Source: Tritrichomonas musculus | Lineage: Eukaryota; Parabasalia; Tritrichomonadida; Tritrichomonadidae | Direction: 5' to 3' | DNA: 64,000 nt | Assembly (NCBI GenBank): GCA_039105265.1 | Contig: JAPFFF010000049.1 | Coordinates: forward strand, 124,001-188,000 | In this document: positions 54,561 to 63,449 of the stretch, piece by piece | Position numbering within the stretch: position 1 is the first letter of the stretch | Layout of the letters: each line of letters begins with the position of its first letter | The notes under the pieces: model-generated | Seen by the model: only the letters and a program-made list of their open reading frames with translations | What the model was told of the DNA's origin: nothing | The model's database searches: none | Program-made: the position numbers and the translations under genes

Positions 54561-55556
54561 TTATTTTTTTGAACCTGGTAATTTGAATGTTGTTGTATGC
54601 GCCTTATTTGTTCCTGGATTTACCTGTGACTGCATAGCAGGCCCAAGCTTCGCTTGCGACAAGAAATCATTTTTAGCTTCTGTTGGACTTGCAACCTTTT
54701 GATTCTTAGATGTATTACGAGCTATACTAGATTTTTCAGGTTCTTGGTAAAAATATTTGAATTCAGTTATTGGTGATGGTAATACCTTCTTTGGGCGTAT
54801 TTCATCGGGTATATCAAGTTTTTCATTATTATATTCAATATTTACTTTTGGGTCATATCCACTAAATAAGGAAGGCTCTCTAGGATGTGAATTATTTGTA
54901 TTTACTTTTAAGATGGGGCTTGTGATATTTGATTTGAATACATTGAATACTGGAAAATGGTATTTCCAATCCTGAAATTCATATTTGAAACCTTTAATAT
55001 CAGCATCTTCATTTTTATTTCGCAATCGAACTTTCTGCCATTGGCTCATGAATGTTTCTTTTTCGAAACAGAGAAAGATAATTATTGGTACTGGCTTAAC
55101 TGTGCAATCAACGTCTACGCTCGAAGATAGTTGATAACAGAAATTATTTGTTTCTTTTACATCATATCTATAATCATAGTCTCCAATCAATAGTATATAT
55201 GTTTTATTTAGGTCAGGAAATGATTTTTCAACAAATTGGATATCGGTATTACCAAAATTAGAAAAAAGGTCCACAGTTATTGTGAATAAACGTGATAGAC
55301 TAGGATCGTTTGTATTATTTATATTTCTCTCATCTTTGAAATCCACTTTTTTAGGTAAATCCAACGTTACTTCACTACCATTAATAAGCACAAATAATTC
55401 ATGGTAATTACTACTTAAATACAATAAGACTCTCCTATTTCTTTCAGAGATATATGAAAACAGTTGATGGTCCTTATTAATATTGATACAATTTGGATCT
55501 TGCAAATTAAGTTCTTGCAGTGCTGTGAATACCGATTTTTGGTTGCTGTTATTCAT
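54561..55556 (-). CDS. 331-aa protein of element 3, unknown
   Basis: ATG at 55556 (MNNSNQKSVFTALQELNLQD). The first 200 residues look like an alternating alpha/beta domain (RRVLLYLSSNYHELFVLING, KTYILLIGDYDY, VPIIIFLCFEKET); the last 130 are Pro/Ser/Lys-rich and disordered. It has the same place as the Pro-rich 176-aa gene of element 2 but no clear similarity. A CAAGC-TTC-GCTTG hairpin lies inside the coding region (54644-54656). Confidence 0.55.
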   Translation of the reverse strand: MNNSNQKSVFTALQELNLQDPNCININKDHQLFSYISERNRRVLLYLSSNYHELFVLINGSEVTLDLPKKVDFKDERNINNTNDPSLSRLFTITVDLFSNFGNTDIQFVEKSFPDLNKTYILLIGDYDYRYDVKETNNFCYQLSSSVDVDCTVKPVPIIIFLCFEKETFMSQWQKVRLRNKNEDADIKGFKYEFQDWKYHFPVFNVFKSNITSPILKVNTNNSHPREPSLFSGYDPKVNIEYNNEKLDIPDEIRPKKVLPSPITEFKYFYQEPEKSSIARNTSKNQKVASPTEAKNDFLSQAKLGPAMQSQVNPGTNKAHTTTFKLPGSKK

Positions 55557-55580
55557 TTTTCCTTCGAAAAAAGCTGTAGC

Positions 55581-55973
55581 TTAATAAATAAGAAGGCAGC
55601 TCATGATAAATGCTGATGGTATGATTGAATTGCCATACAAATCGGTAAACCATATCTTGTAATCTCTCTTATTGCTACTGAAGAATTCGTATTTTCGATA
55701 TTTGGTTTGACGCTTATTAGCTAACATAATGAATGAATCACAATAGGCATCTAATTGAACTATATCTGAATGCACCATTAAATCACCAACTAAAAAGTCT
55801 TTTACAATTGCTCCAACATATTGAATTACAATATATTTCTTGTTTCTGCTTGATACAAATTCAAGTGGCAACGTAAATTCTGTTGATTGAGTGTGGAAAT
55901 AACGTTTTGTTATGGGCTGTTTTACATTGTTTGTTGCAACATTCTTGATATTATTCATAAGCATTTTTTTCAT
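55581..55973 (-). CDS. Conserved strand-rich 130-aa protein
   Basis: Homolog of 37687-38037: ITKRYFHTQSTEF, SRNKKYIVIQYVGAIV, VGDLMVHSDIV, FIMLANKRQTKYRKYE, FIMSCLLIY. The first 20 residues are extra here. It lies 5 bp after the integrase stop on the same strand, as in element 2. Possible small capsid component. Confidence 0.7.
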   Translation of the reverse strand: MKKMLMNNIKNVATNNVKQPITKRYFHTQSTEFTLPLEFVSSRNKKYIVIQYVGAIVKDFLVGDLMVHSDIVQLDAYCDSFIMLANKRQTKYRKYEFFSSNKRDYKIWFTDLYGNSIIPSAFIMSCLLIY

Positions 55974-55978
55974 AGAAA

Positions 55979-57334
55979 CTAAATGTTAAAATACTTAATG
56001 TAATCTTCATTTAAGTCTCCAAATGAATTACATATGAATTTCGTATATATAATAGGTACTTCAATAATAGCTTTTTCAGCATCAGTCATACGTTTCCTAC
56101 CTTTATGATGCTTTTCTTGTGGTTCATCTTTTTTAACAGTCTGATATGGTTTTAATAACTTGCAGATTACATTTCCATTACGATACTCTAGAAACTCAGC
56201 AATTTCATTAAATACTCTTCTACGCTTCTCATGCTTTTTTTGCGTTTTGCTTTTATCGAGATGAACTAATATAATATTACCTCTATTATAAGATAACAAC
56301 CCCTTAAAACGTTGTTTATCATTGATTTCCCGCAATTTCATTTGCATTTTCCTGATATATCTCCACTCCAAATCAACATTGTTTTGCATTTGAGCTGGGG
56401 TATAATATATGTACTTCGTTGGTTTTACAAGATTCTTGTCATAAAAATCTGATGGGTCATAATCAAAATTCTTAAATCGAAGAGAACTATGAGGGGTGTT
56501 ATTATAGTAATCAACCATTTGTCTCATCAAATTATAATCACTTAATCTTCGCTCATCTAACCCAAAAGCATTTCTCAGAGTTCTTATAACAGAATCAACA
56601 TTTTTGTGAGCTAACGCATATGGAGAATCATTAATAATGAATCTTATAGGATAGAAATCAGTGATTGAATCTATTGTATTTTCCCAAAACTGGATGTCTT
56701 CAAATTGTAAATTGAGTAGCCTTTGGAAACGAGGTTTATAATAGTCGCTTTTTTTAAGCAGTTTTTTAAGAGTTTCCAGTTTGTGGTTCACGAGTATTTT
56801 ACTTAATATTTTATCAAACTCTTTTATCCTTGCTTCTTTAATTACAGCTTTCAAGTCAAATATCAAAGTAGTTTCTCCTGTTGAAAACCAAATGACGACA
56901 CTATTATCTTTCATCTCTTTTAATCCAGGTTCTCCATCACATTTGATAGTTTTGAATAGAAATTGTGGATATCTTATTATAATTCGTTCAAGGGAAAACC
57001 ATATATTTCCTTTATCCTTTACAGGTTCAACGATTAGGTATCTTGTATTTGTATTGATGAGAACCAAATATATTTTATTTTCTTTTGTCAAATCTCTAGT
57101 ATAGTATTTGCTAAACATCAAATCTGCTTCCCAACAACCTGGTTCATTAGAGAAATTTGGTTTTGATAATTCTTTACATGATTTCAACTTGAAGTCAGGA
57201 ATAAATGGTTCTGTTTTGATATCACTTTTAAAGAAAGGTTGTATGTAATTATCAATGTATTTATACTTGGATTTGAAAGGATAATTGAGTAAGGAGTTGT
57301 ATTCTTTATCGTAGATTCTTACTGATTTAGTCAT
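55979..57334 (-). CDS. RVE integrase of element 3
   Basis: 451 residues. Shared with element 2: NYPFKSKYKYI, CWEADLMFSKYY, FKTIKCDGEPG, AHKNVDSVIRTLRNAFG, YYNNTPHSSLRF, FKGLLSYNRGNIILVHLD, KKHEKRRRVFNEIAEF, GNVICKLLKP. An additional stretch of about 90 residues lies between the second acidic strand and the helix, which explains the greater length. Role: integration of the linear element. Cassette B lies directly upstream. Confidence 0.85.
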   Translation of the reverse strand: MTKSVRIYDKEYNSLLNYPFKSKYKYIDNYIQPFFKSDIKTEPFIPDFKLKSCKELSKPNFSNEPGCWEADLMFSKYYTRDLTKENKIYLVLINTNTRYLIVEPVKDKGNIWFSLERIIIRYPQFLFKTIKCDGEPGLKEMKDNSVVIWFSTGETTLIFDLKAVIKEARIKEFDKILSKILVNHKLETLKKLLKKSDYYKPRFQRLLNLQFEDIQFWENTIDSITDFYPIRFIINDSPYALAHKNVDSVIRTLRNAFGLDERRLSDYNLMRQMVDYYNNTPHSSLRFKNFDYDPSDFYDKNLVKPTKYIYYTPAQMQNNVDLEWRYIRKMQMKLREINDKQRFKGLLSYNRGNIILVHLDKSKTQKKHEKRRRVFNEIAEFLEYRNGNVICKLLKPYQTVKKDEPQEKHHKGRKRMTDAEKAIIEVPIIYTKFICNSFGDLNEDYIKYFNI

Positions 57335-57417
57335 TTTCTAATGAAAAAGTCTTGTTTTACAACAAAAATGTGCAAAAAAATGGGCTCAAATCACTCGCTA
57401 TGCGAGGGCCAACAAAG

Positions 57418-57451
57418 TTGTCATCTAAAGGTGAACGGGTGAATTTTCACC
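57418..57451 (+). repeat. Left inverted repeat of cassette B
   Basis: TTGTCATCT, then GGTGAACGGGTGA, a short loop and TCACC (57430-57451). Inverse partner at 58538-58581. Confidence 0.85.
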
Positions 57452-57469
57452 TTTGAACTCACCTCCCAT

Positions 57470-58489
57470 TTATTTTCTATTTACATACATGGTTCTATGT
57501 ACATTTGATATAGTGAACAACCCTGTTTCTTCAATTTTTCTTTTCAATTCATCGAATGTTAAATTGATTCTGAAAGAAGATTTATACTTTGATTGGACAT
57601 CTTTTAACAGGAATCTATCTATCGAAGGGTAATTTTTGAGTAAGAAATCTTTCATATCATATCTGTTTTCATCAGGCATTTCTATGTATTGTTTCTCAAT
57701 TTCTTGCTGCTCTCTTTGCTCTTCTCTCATCCTCTCTATTTGAAATAGACTGTAATTGTATTTTCGTCTTGCTGCATCACATTTTGAGCATGATTTATTG
57801 GTTTGTGCATTATTATTGGCAATCATACCGTTAAGTCGTATGATATTTTCAGAGGCTTCTTTGACACTACATTTATCAATAAATCCAAACGAAAAGTCAT
57901 CGGGGTCATCACATAGCAATGCATCTGTTGGATAAACGTTATATGGTTGTCCAAATTTATCTTTCCTAATGATACTTAGGGCGGTCATGAGAGCGAAAGA
58001 GATGAACGATTGATAGTGGAGGTACTCGTCCGACTTGTATATATCGACTATATTACTGTATATTTTATCACACTTTTCGTTCATTGAATTGTGATTACAG
58101 TGATATCCAATCATATCATAGTTTACCTTCCGAATGAATTTTTTGATTTCTGCTGAATCGGTTTTCAATTCTTCGATTTGTTCAAAAATGGGTACGTCTG
58201 GCTTTGTCTGTGTGATGTCATTTAGTTTTGGCAGGGAATGAAATATTGTAAAAATATCACGTATGAGATTTGTATTTGTTTCAACATTTAGCTTGTATTT
58301 GATGGGGTCGTAATTATCATTCAGCAAATCATTTTTCAATTCCATCTTCTTTTCCTCAAAGCTCATAGAATAGAATTCAGACACTTCTTTTGAAAAACTA
58401 CATTTAGTAAAATTGTCTTGGGCAAGAGTCATTGCAGTAATGCTGGTTTGACTCTGTGGGTGATTTGTTGTTGCTGGAGCGAGGGACAT
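57470..58489 (-). CDS. 339-aa cassette protein (element 3 copy)
   Basis: Same length as 2306-3325 with clear similarity: TQTKPDVPIFEQIEELKTDS, CNHNSMNEKCDK, CSKCDAARRKYNY, RMREEQ, NYPSIDRFLLKDVQ, ITNVHRTMYVNR. Conserved cysteine/histidine sets suggest a metal site. The C-terminal block is the best kept, as expected of a DNA-contacting domain. It is preceded by a TTTTATTTTT box. Replication initiator, transposase or repressor of the flanking sites are all possible. Confidence 0.65.
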   Translation of the reverse strand: MSLAPATTNHPQSQTSITAMTLAQDNFTKCSFSKEVSEFYSMSFEEKKMELKNDLLNDNYDPIKYKLNVETNTNLIRDIFTIFHSLPKLNDITQTKPDVPIFEQIEELKTDSAEIKKFIRKVNYDMIGYHCNHNSMNEKCDKIYSNIVDIYKSDEYLHYQSFISFALMTALSIIRKDKFGQPYNVYPTDALLCDDPDDFSFGFIDKCSVKEASENIIRLNGMIANNNAQTNKSCSKCDAARRKYNYSLFQIERMREEQREQQEIEKQYIEMPDENRYDMKDFLLKNYPSIDRFLLKDVQSKYKSSFRINLTFDELKRKIEETGLFTISNVHRTMYVNRK

Positions 58490-58537
58490 TTGGTCTAAAA
58501 ATAAAAAATGATAAAAAAATGAAAAGGTGAAGATGAA

Positions 58538-58581
58538 GGTGAAAACTCACCTGTTCACCTACAGACGAAAAAAGATGACAA
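58538..58581 (-). repeat. Right inverted repeat of cassette B
   Basis: Read on the minus strand: TTGTCATCT, a spacer, then GGTGAACAGGTGA, a short loop and TCACC. Two further GGTGA units lie inward at about 58525-58540. Confidence 0.85.
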
Positions 58582-58606
58582 ATCGAACAAAAAAATACTC
58601 TAAAGC

Positions 58607-59383
58607 TTATTGGCTCATACTATTAAAGTATTCTTCAATTAATGTATGGAGCTTATTGAGATGCTCTATTTTGATATCAACACAGTTACCACTATTGGAA
58701 ACCTTATAATCATCTGTTCCAAATGATGCTTTTATGATATTCTTGATGTTTAAATTTGGTGTCATACTAATAGGAAGGTCATCTTTGAAGTAAAATCTTT
58801 CGTTTTCATTATTATAATGGTTAACAACTTTTCTCCAAGTACTCTTATGACGACGACACAAATGAAGCCTAGTGAAACCTTCTTTATTAATATCCTCTTT
58901 GTAAATCAAATAACGGTAATCATTCTTGTGATTTTCTGGAACTGCACGTGGTTTGAGTTCATCAATTTGTTGCTGATGTTGTTTGCGTTCACGTTCAAAT
59001 TGGGAGTCTAAAAGTTTGGCAATATAAATTGCATATTTTCTACTCGCCCAGCATTGCAATGTCATTAACGAGAAGTCGGTGAATATATGTCCCTTTCAAA
59101 TCGTTTGGTAAATTTGGTCGATTTTCATATATTTTTTGGTAGGTCGGAATTCCGACCGACCGGATTTTCAGATAATTTCTTTTGTTTCGGCTAATTGTTT
59201 CCATCGATAAGCTTGTTTATTTGATTGGCATGCAGTTATTATACTTTGCATTTGGTACAAATCATCTTTGATTGAATGTATGATGCGTAAATGTGCATTA
59301 TATTGAATAAATTCGTAGTCATCATTAATTCGTACGACAAAGTCGTGGGACCAATTGGTCCTTTCTACGTTTATCGAAGCCAT
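58607..59383 (-). pseudogene. KilA-N domain protein of element 3 (broken)
   Basis: Related to 29911-30675 on the opposite relative strand. The start has YEFIQYNAHLRIIHSIKDDL and ITACQSNK, and the C-terminal part LLDSQFERERKQ, RAVPENHKNDYRYLIYKE and RLHLCRRHKSTW. It is broken, about one or two breaks. The palindrome GGTCGGAATTCCGACC lies within it (59142-59157). Confidence 0.75.
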
Positions 59384-59447
59384 TTGTTCTGGAGATAAAA
59401 AATTATTTTAAAAATAGATTTGCAAAAAAATCAACCCTGGGTTGACT

Positions 59448-59470
59448 CAAGCTTTGCTTGCGGAATTCCG
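59448..59470. repeat. Two adjacent mini-hairpins after the capsid gene
   Basis: CAAGC-TTT-GCTTG (59448-59460) followed at once by CGGAATTCCG (59461-59470), just beyond the 3' end of the capsid gene. Confidence 0.75.
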
Positions 59471-59498
59471 GGGGACTAGAAAATATTCGAAAATCAAT

Positions 59499-61541
59499 TT
59501 ACTCATTAACTTGACTGCCAGCTGGTGTTTCATCATCAACATATTCTAATCCATTAAGTGAAAGTTTAAAGTATGTATCTCTTGTGAGCCATAATTGAGT
59601 TGGAGGTGGATGCACTGTACCTTCTTCGTTAACATTATAGTAAGTATCATTTGGACCTGTATATATTGGTTGACCATTAACCTGAACTTGAATATTTCCA
59701 AATCCACCATCCAAACCATCATAGCAATATCCTGCTGAAGCACGTTCTGTTTGAATATTGAATACAAAGCTAGAAGCATCACTTAAAGTATTTCTATAAC
59801 GAACTCCATTTGCATCATTCTTTGGCATTGTCATACTATCTTCAAATTCTTTTGTGCATTGTAATGTGATTCCATCAAGGTCTCCAGCAGTTAATTGATT
59901 TTCAAAGAATCTTGCTCCTATTGTTGAAACATTTTCATCTGGGAAGTTCTTACCACCAATATTGAGATAACAATTTTGATATACCGGATTTTCGAAAACA
60001 GTGAGGTCATTATGATGTTTTGGAAACATAATCGACATTGTAGTAACATTAATTAATGGGATATTCAAAGTAGATTTGATACCATTTGCGGCAGGAGCGA
60101 TTGGGAATGAATGGTAATCAACTTTTTGGGATGGAATTATAATTCCTTCACGAAGAATATTTTCAATACCTCTGCGAGTAGATTCACAGACACCATATCC
60201 TTGCATATTTGATTTACATAATGTGATTGTCATTCTGTTTACAGTTAATGTGGCTTTCTGTGATGAATATGTTTCGTTGTGAAGTTGTGATTTAGCATCA
60301 TGAATTGCTTGAAGAGTCTGTTTAGCAGAAACAATTGGTGTTTTAACAATTTGCCAAGCATAATATCTTCCATTTTTGTCAGCATGATTTAATGGTGGTA
60401 ATGTTACAGCAGGATTATGAACACAAATTTCTTCATCAGTTGCACCTGGTTGTAATCCAAATTCTTCAAATTCTTCCTTTGTGTAACTGAAATTGAATTC
60501 CAAATCTGTAAGAATATCAGTGTAACCAGTACTTCCATCATCATTATCCCATTGTTCACCAATTCGATATTGAATCTTATACTTGATAGGTGTTGGGGTT
60601 GGTTCAGGAGATGGAGACGGTGATGGGTCAGGTGTTGGAGATGGTGATGGGTCTGGTGTTGGTGATGGGTCTGGAGATGGAGCACCAGGACCTGGAATTA
60701 TAGCTTCATTACCAATTTGTGTAAATTGATGTTTCAAGTGACCGCGGGCCTTTATTTCTTTCAATCTTTCTAATTCTGCAGATGAGATACTATCATTATC
60801 TTCTAGATAAGCTTTTGTTTCAGCAACAGTATAAGGGTCTATAGCGGCCCAAACTAATCCTGCGGGTGATACTTGGAAACGAATTGATAAATCACCTATG
60901 ATACCATTAGGGAATAAATCGAATGCTTGTAATGCAAGTAAATCATCGAATGGTACGTTTAAATCAAATTCAACTTGGGATTTACCATTAGATTTGAATG
61001 AATTGAGGTTAACATAAGCACCAGCAACAGTTTGTGAATAATTTGAAACGTTTTCCCAAAGTGAATGTACAAAACGCCTACGTTTCTTCTCAGTCTCTGG
61101 TTTAACAGTGGAATACAAAAACCCTTCACGAATACATTCATTTTGCTGATATCCAACGTTTACATTATTATGGAGAATCTCCAAACGGTCAAACAATTGA
61201 TTAGAAGATTTGAGCCCGACAAATAATTTGTAGAAGTTATTTGGGTCATCAATTTGTTGTAATTTTGCTAAATCAGTATTCAATTGTAAATCTAGTTTGA
61301 TGTGAAAGGTGAGGAATCCTTTATCAACATCACTAATGAAGTGGTCAGGATGTGTTAAACTGATTTGGGAATACTGTCCTTGATGAAATGGTGCAGGTTG
61401 GTCATGACAGTCAACAGTTCTGAATGAAAATGAGCGTGTACCATCATTAGTGTTAATCATTTCACGCATCTTATTAAAAGTGTCAAGTACATTCCCAGCT
61501 TCGATTTTGTAATTATGTGCTCTTTCGTTGCGATACAACAT
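59499..61541 (-). CDS. Major capsid protein, double jelly-roll (element 3)
   Basis: 680 residues; same blocks as 39191-41134 (FRTVDCHDQPAPF, GYQQNECIREGFLY, EFDLNVPFDDLLALQAFDLF, IMFPKHHNDLTVFENPVYQ, ERASAGYCYDGLD). The linker near residue 290-320 is a Pro/Ser/Asp repeat (PDPSPSPT units) followed by a domain of about 110 residues unlike that of element 2. The jelly-roll halves are highly conserved and the insert is not, so the insert is probably a surface decoration. Confidence 0.85.
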   Translation of the reverse strand: MLYRNERAHNYKIEAGNVLDTFNKMREMINTNDGTRSFSFRTVDCHDQPAPFHQGQYSQISLTHPDHFISDVDKGFLTFHIKLDLQLNTDLAKLQQIDDPNNFYKLFVGLKSSNQLFDRLEILHNNVNVGYQQNECIREGFLYSTVKPETEKKRRRFVHSLWENVSNYSQTVAGAYVNLNSFKSNGKSQVEFDLNVPFDDLLALQAFDLFPNGIIGDLSIRFQVSPAGLVWAAIDPYTVAETKAYLEDNDSISSAELERLKEIKARGHLKHQFTQIGNEAIIPGPGAPSPDPSPTPDPSPSPTPDPSPSPSPEPTPTPIKYKIQYRIGEQWDNDDGSTGYTDILTDLEFNFSYTKEEFEEFGLQPGATDEEICVHNPAVTLPPLNHADKNGRYYAWQIVKTPIVSAKQTLQAIHDAKSQLHNETYSSQKATLTVNRMTITLCKSNMQGYGVCESTRRGIENILREGIIIPSQKVDYHSFPIAPAANGIKSTLNIPLINVTTMSIMFPKHHNDLTVFENPVYQNCYLNIGGKNFPDENVSTIGARFFENQLTAGDLDGITLQCTKEFEDSMTMPKNDANGVRYRNTLSDASSFVFNIQTERASAGYCYDGLDGGFGNIQVQVNGQPIYTGPNDTYYNVNEEGTVHPPPTQLWLTRDTYFKLSLNGLEYVDDETPAGSQVNE

Positions 61542-61592
61542 TTATGATACAAAAAAAGTACTTATTACAGGACTTTTTTCATTATAAAAACA

Positions 61593-61847
61593 ATGGGTAT
61601 CGGAATCTTCAAGAAAATGAAAAATGCTTTTAAATCAGTTGGCAATACAATTAAGAATGTTGCAAATAAAGTCGGTAAAGCGCTTCCTAAAGTTGTTGAA
61701 ATTGGTAAAAGAGTTACCAGTGCGGTAAAGCCTGTTTTAGGTGATATACCTCTTATTGGAGACACTATAAGAGCAATTGACACAGGGTTGAATGTTGTCG
61801 ATAGAGGAATGAGAATTGGTAAGAGCTTGATAAATGAAGTAGAATAA
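61593..61847 (+). CDS. 84-aa amphipathic minor virion protein (pVI-like), element 3
   Basis: MGIGIFKKMKNAFKSVGNTI is a cationic amphipathic helix reminiscent of membrane-lytic peptides. It is followed by a basic helix (KVGKALPKVVEIGKRV) and IGDTIRAIDTGLNVV. Same length and place as 41184-41438, 51 bp from the divergent capsid gene. Entry or membrane-disruption role inferred by analogy to adenovirus protein VI. Confidence 0.7.
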   Translation: MGIGIFKKMKNAFKSVGNTIKNVANKVGKALPKVVEIGKRVTSAVKPVLGDIPLIGDTIRAIDTGLNVVDRGMRIGKSLINEVE

Positions 61848-61873
61848 AAACAAAAAAATTTTTTTGAAAATAA

Positions 61874-62320
61874 ATGGAATTGGAAGTAATTAACGAAATA
61901 ACTGAAGAAACAAAAAACTTCAAATCCATCGAAGAATTTAATTTGTTCTACCAGAAGCACAAGGACGAGATGAATGGACGCACCACACAGTACCTCAATA
62001 AAGTATATAAGATTATTACCCCCGATGGTGTTGAATATAGAATAACAAAAAAGAATTGTTCGAAAGAAGGAAATAAGAGAGTTGGGGGTGATATATTTCT
62101 AAAAAAAGTGTTTAAAAAGGGAGACCTAAAAGAGTTAGAACAAGATGTTATCAGAGCTGATATTGAAAGTGTAAAGGATGAGATTAAGCAGATGATATCG
62201 CGCATTCATGCGAATGAGCTTCTAGCGAATCGCATTGAGCAATCAGAGAAAAAAATAATAGAACTAACATCAACTGTGAATCAGATAGCTAAATATATTA
62301 ATACTATGAATAATATGTAG
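61874..62320 (+). CDS. Conserved 148-aa coiled-coil protein
   Basis: Homolog of 41475-41951: EEFNLFYQKHKDEM, TTQYLNKVYKIIT, DGVEYRITKKNC, GGDIFLKKV, then a C-terminal helix (IESVKDEIKQMISRI...SEKKIIELTSTVNQ). The order behind the capsid-peptide pair is the same as in element 2. Possibly a trimeric vertex or DNA-linked protein. Confidence 0.7.
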   Translation: MELEVINEITEETKNFKSIEEFNLFYQKHKDEMNGRTTQYLNKVYKIITPDGVEYRITKKNCSKEGNKRVGGDIFLKKVFKKGDLKELEQDVIRADIESVKDEIKQMISRIHANELLANRIEQSEKKIIELTSTVNQIAKYINTMNNM

Positions 62321-62321
62321 C

Positions 62322-62555
62322 TTAAATCTTACTATTAATTGGGACCACTGAATGGTTTAAAGAATATGTATGATAGTTGAGTTTTTTTGTAGTTATTGGA
62401 GGCTTTTCATGGTTTATAGTTCCCTTCAAATCTCTCTTCTTGATTATAGGTGCAGAATTGATTCTAGTACGCTCTTTTTGCATTTCCAATTGAAGTCTAT
62501 CGTAGAAATTCATTCTTTTATCATCTCTTATCGTGCGTCTCTGTTGAAAAGACAT
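62322..62555 (-). CDS. Conserved basic 77-aa protein, element 3
   Basis: Homolog of 41910-42143: RTIRDDKRMNFYDRLQLEMQ, ERTRINSAP, HEKPPITTKKLN. It lies antisense between two plus-strand genes as in element 2, here ending 2 bp after the previous stop. Function unknown. Confidence 0.65.
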   Translation of the reverse strand: MSFQQRRTIRDDKRMNFYDRLQLEMQKERTRINSAPIIKKRDLKGTINHEKPPITTKKLNYHTYSLNHSVVPINSKI

Positions 62556-62571
62556 TTTTGTATTGAAATAA

Positions 62572-62802
62572 ATGACTGAATTAAGTGATTATAAGAGGGA
62601 AATTCCTGAACTTAAAAGAATCAAACGAGCGCTAAAAGAGAAATGCTACGACTATAAACAGCATCTCAATAACGTAAAATCAGGTATGCTTGGCTCAAAT
62701 GGATTAGCAGTAAGAGAATCGTTAATTGAAGATATTGAATCTTTAAAAGAGAAAGTTCACAAACTCGAAAAAGAATTTGATAGATTAACGAATAAAGAGT
62801 AA
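62572..62802 (+). CDS. Conserved 76-aa coiled-coil protein, element 3
   Basis: Homolog of 42158-42385: MTELSDYKREIPELKRIKR, KEKCYDYKQ, SGMLGSNGLAVRESLIEDI, LKEKVHKLEKEF. In element 2 this gene ends inside the TIR; here it is internal and followed by the 199-aa gene, so the TIR boundary has captured it only in element 2. Confidence 0.7.
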   Translation: MTELSDYKREIPELKRIKRALKEKCYDYKQHLNNVKSGMLGSNGLAVRESLIEDIESLKEKVHKLEKEFDRLTNKE

Positions 62803-62829
62803 GATGTACAGAGATTTTTTTGCACTGAA

Positions 62830-63429
62830 ATGTCTTTGAATAAAGCACGTATATTGAGCTCAGAAAACGATGCAAGTGTAAAACAGAGTCAAGAAACAAA
62901 TATAGAAATCAAATTAGCTCCTCAACGAGGAAGTACAGTAGCATATCCACAAATACCGCAACCACAAAATGTAAATTTTACTATGCCGTCCCCACAGGAG
63001 GGGTTTGCTTCTCAATACATACCTCAAACCAACAGTGTTGCCCAAGACCGCACCGTAGGTGAGTCTTCCTTTGGAAGCCGAGGAATTGCAGATTTAGGAA
63101 ATGAGTTGGATTCACTTGAAAAGAAAAACAAATTTTTGGAGTTGCTTGTTGGGATGTATGAAAATAACCCATTAAAAGTAAACTCTTATGTGGTGTGTAA
63201 ATCGACATTATTAATGGATATGATAAAGCTGTTGACAGATTGTGATAAAGTTGATTTGGTTATTGAAGATGAAGAACCTGGTTGTTGTGTTGCTAGTGTT
63301 GCAAAACTGATAAAGATTGATAAGATATTAATCACTAAAGATGGTAAATCCGAAGAACTAAAATACTGCTACAATCATGTCTATACAGAGTTTGTCAAAT
63401 ACGCAATATCACTCAAATATTGTTGTTAA
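62830..63429 (+). CDS. Conserved Polinton protein (190-aa family), element 3
   Basis: 199 residues. MSLNKARILSSENDASVKQ matches the element 2 start; the middle is Pro/Gln-rich. The C-terminal part FLELLVGMYENNPLKVNSY, CKSTLLMDMIKLL, EPGCCVASV, KIDKILITKDGKS and YNHVYTEFVKYA is the family core, with conserved cysteines. It is followed by the small membrane protein and ATPase genes on the same strand. Confidence 0.8.
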   Translation: MSLNKARILSSENDASVKQSQETNIEIKLAPQRGSTVAYPQIPQPQNVNFTMPSPQEGFASQYIPQTNSVAQDRTVGESSFGSRGIADLGNELDSLEKKNKFLELLVGMYENNPLKVNSYVVCKSTLLMDMIKLLTDCDKVDLVIEDEEPGCCVASVAKLIKIDKILITKDGKSEELKYCYNHVYTEFVKYAISLKYCC

Positions 63430-63449
63430 TTACTTTTTCTTTATAAGAA

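Larger units (their letters stand above)
57418..58581. mobile_element. Candidate mobile cassette B in element 3
   Basis: One gene (57470-58489) between inverted TTGTCATCT ends (57418-57426 and 58573-58581) and inverted GGTGAAC hairpin sites. It sits between the integrase and KilA-N genes; its relative cassette A sits next to the polymerase gene of element 1; element 2 has neither. Confidence 0.55.
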
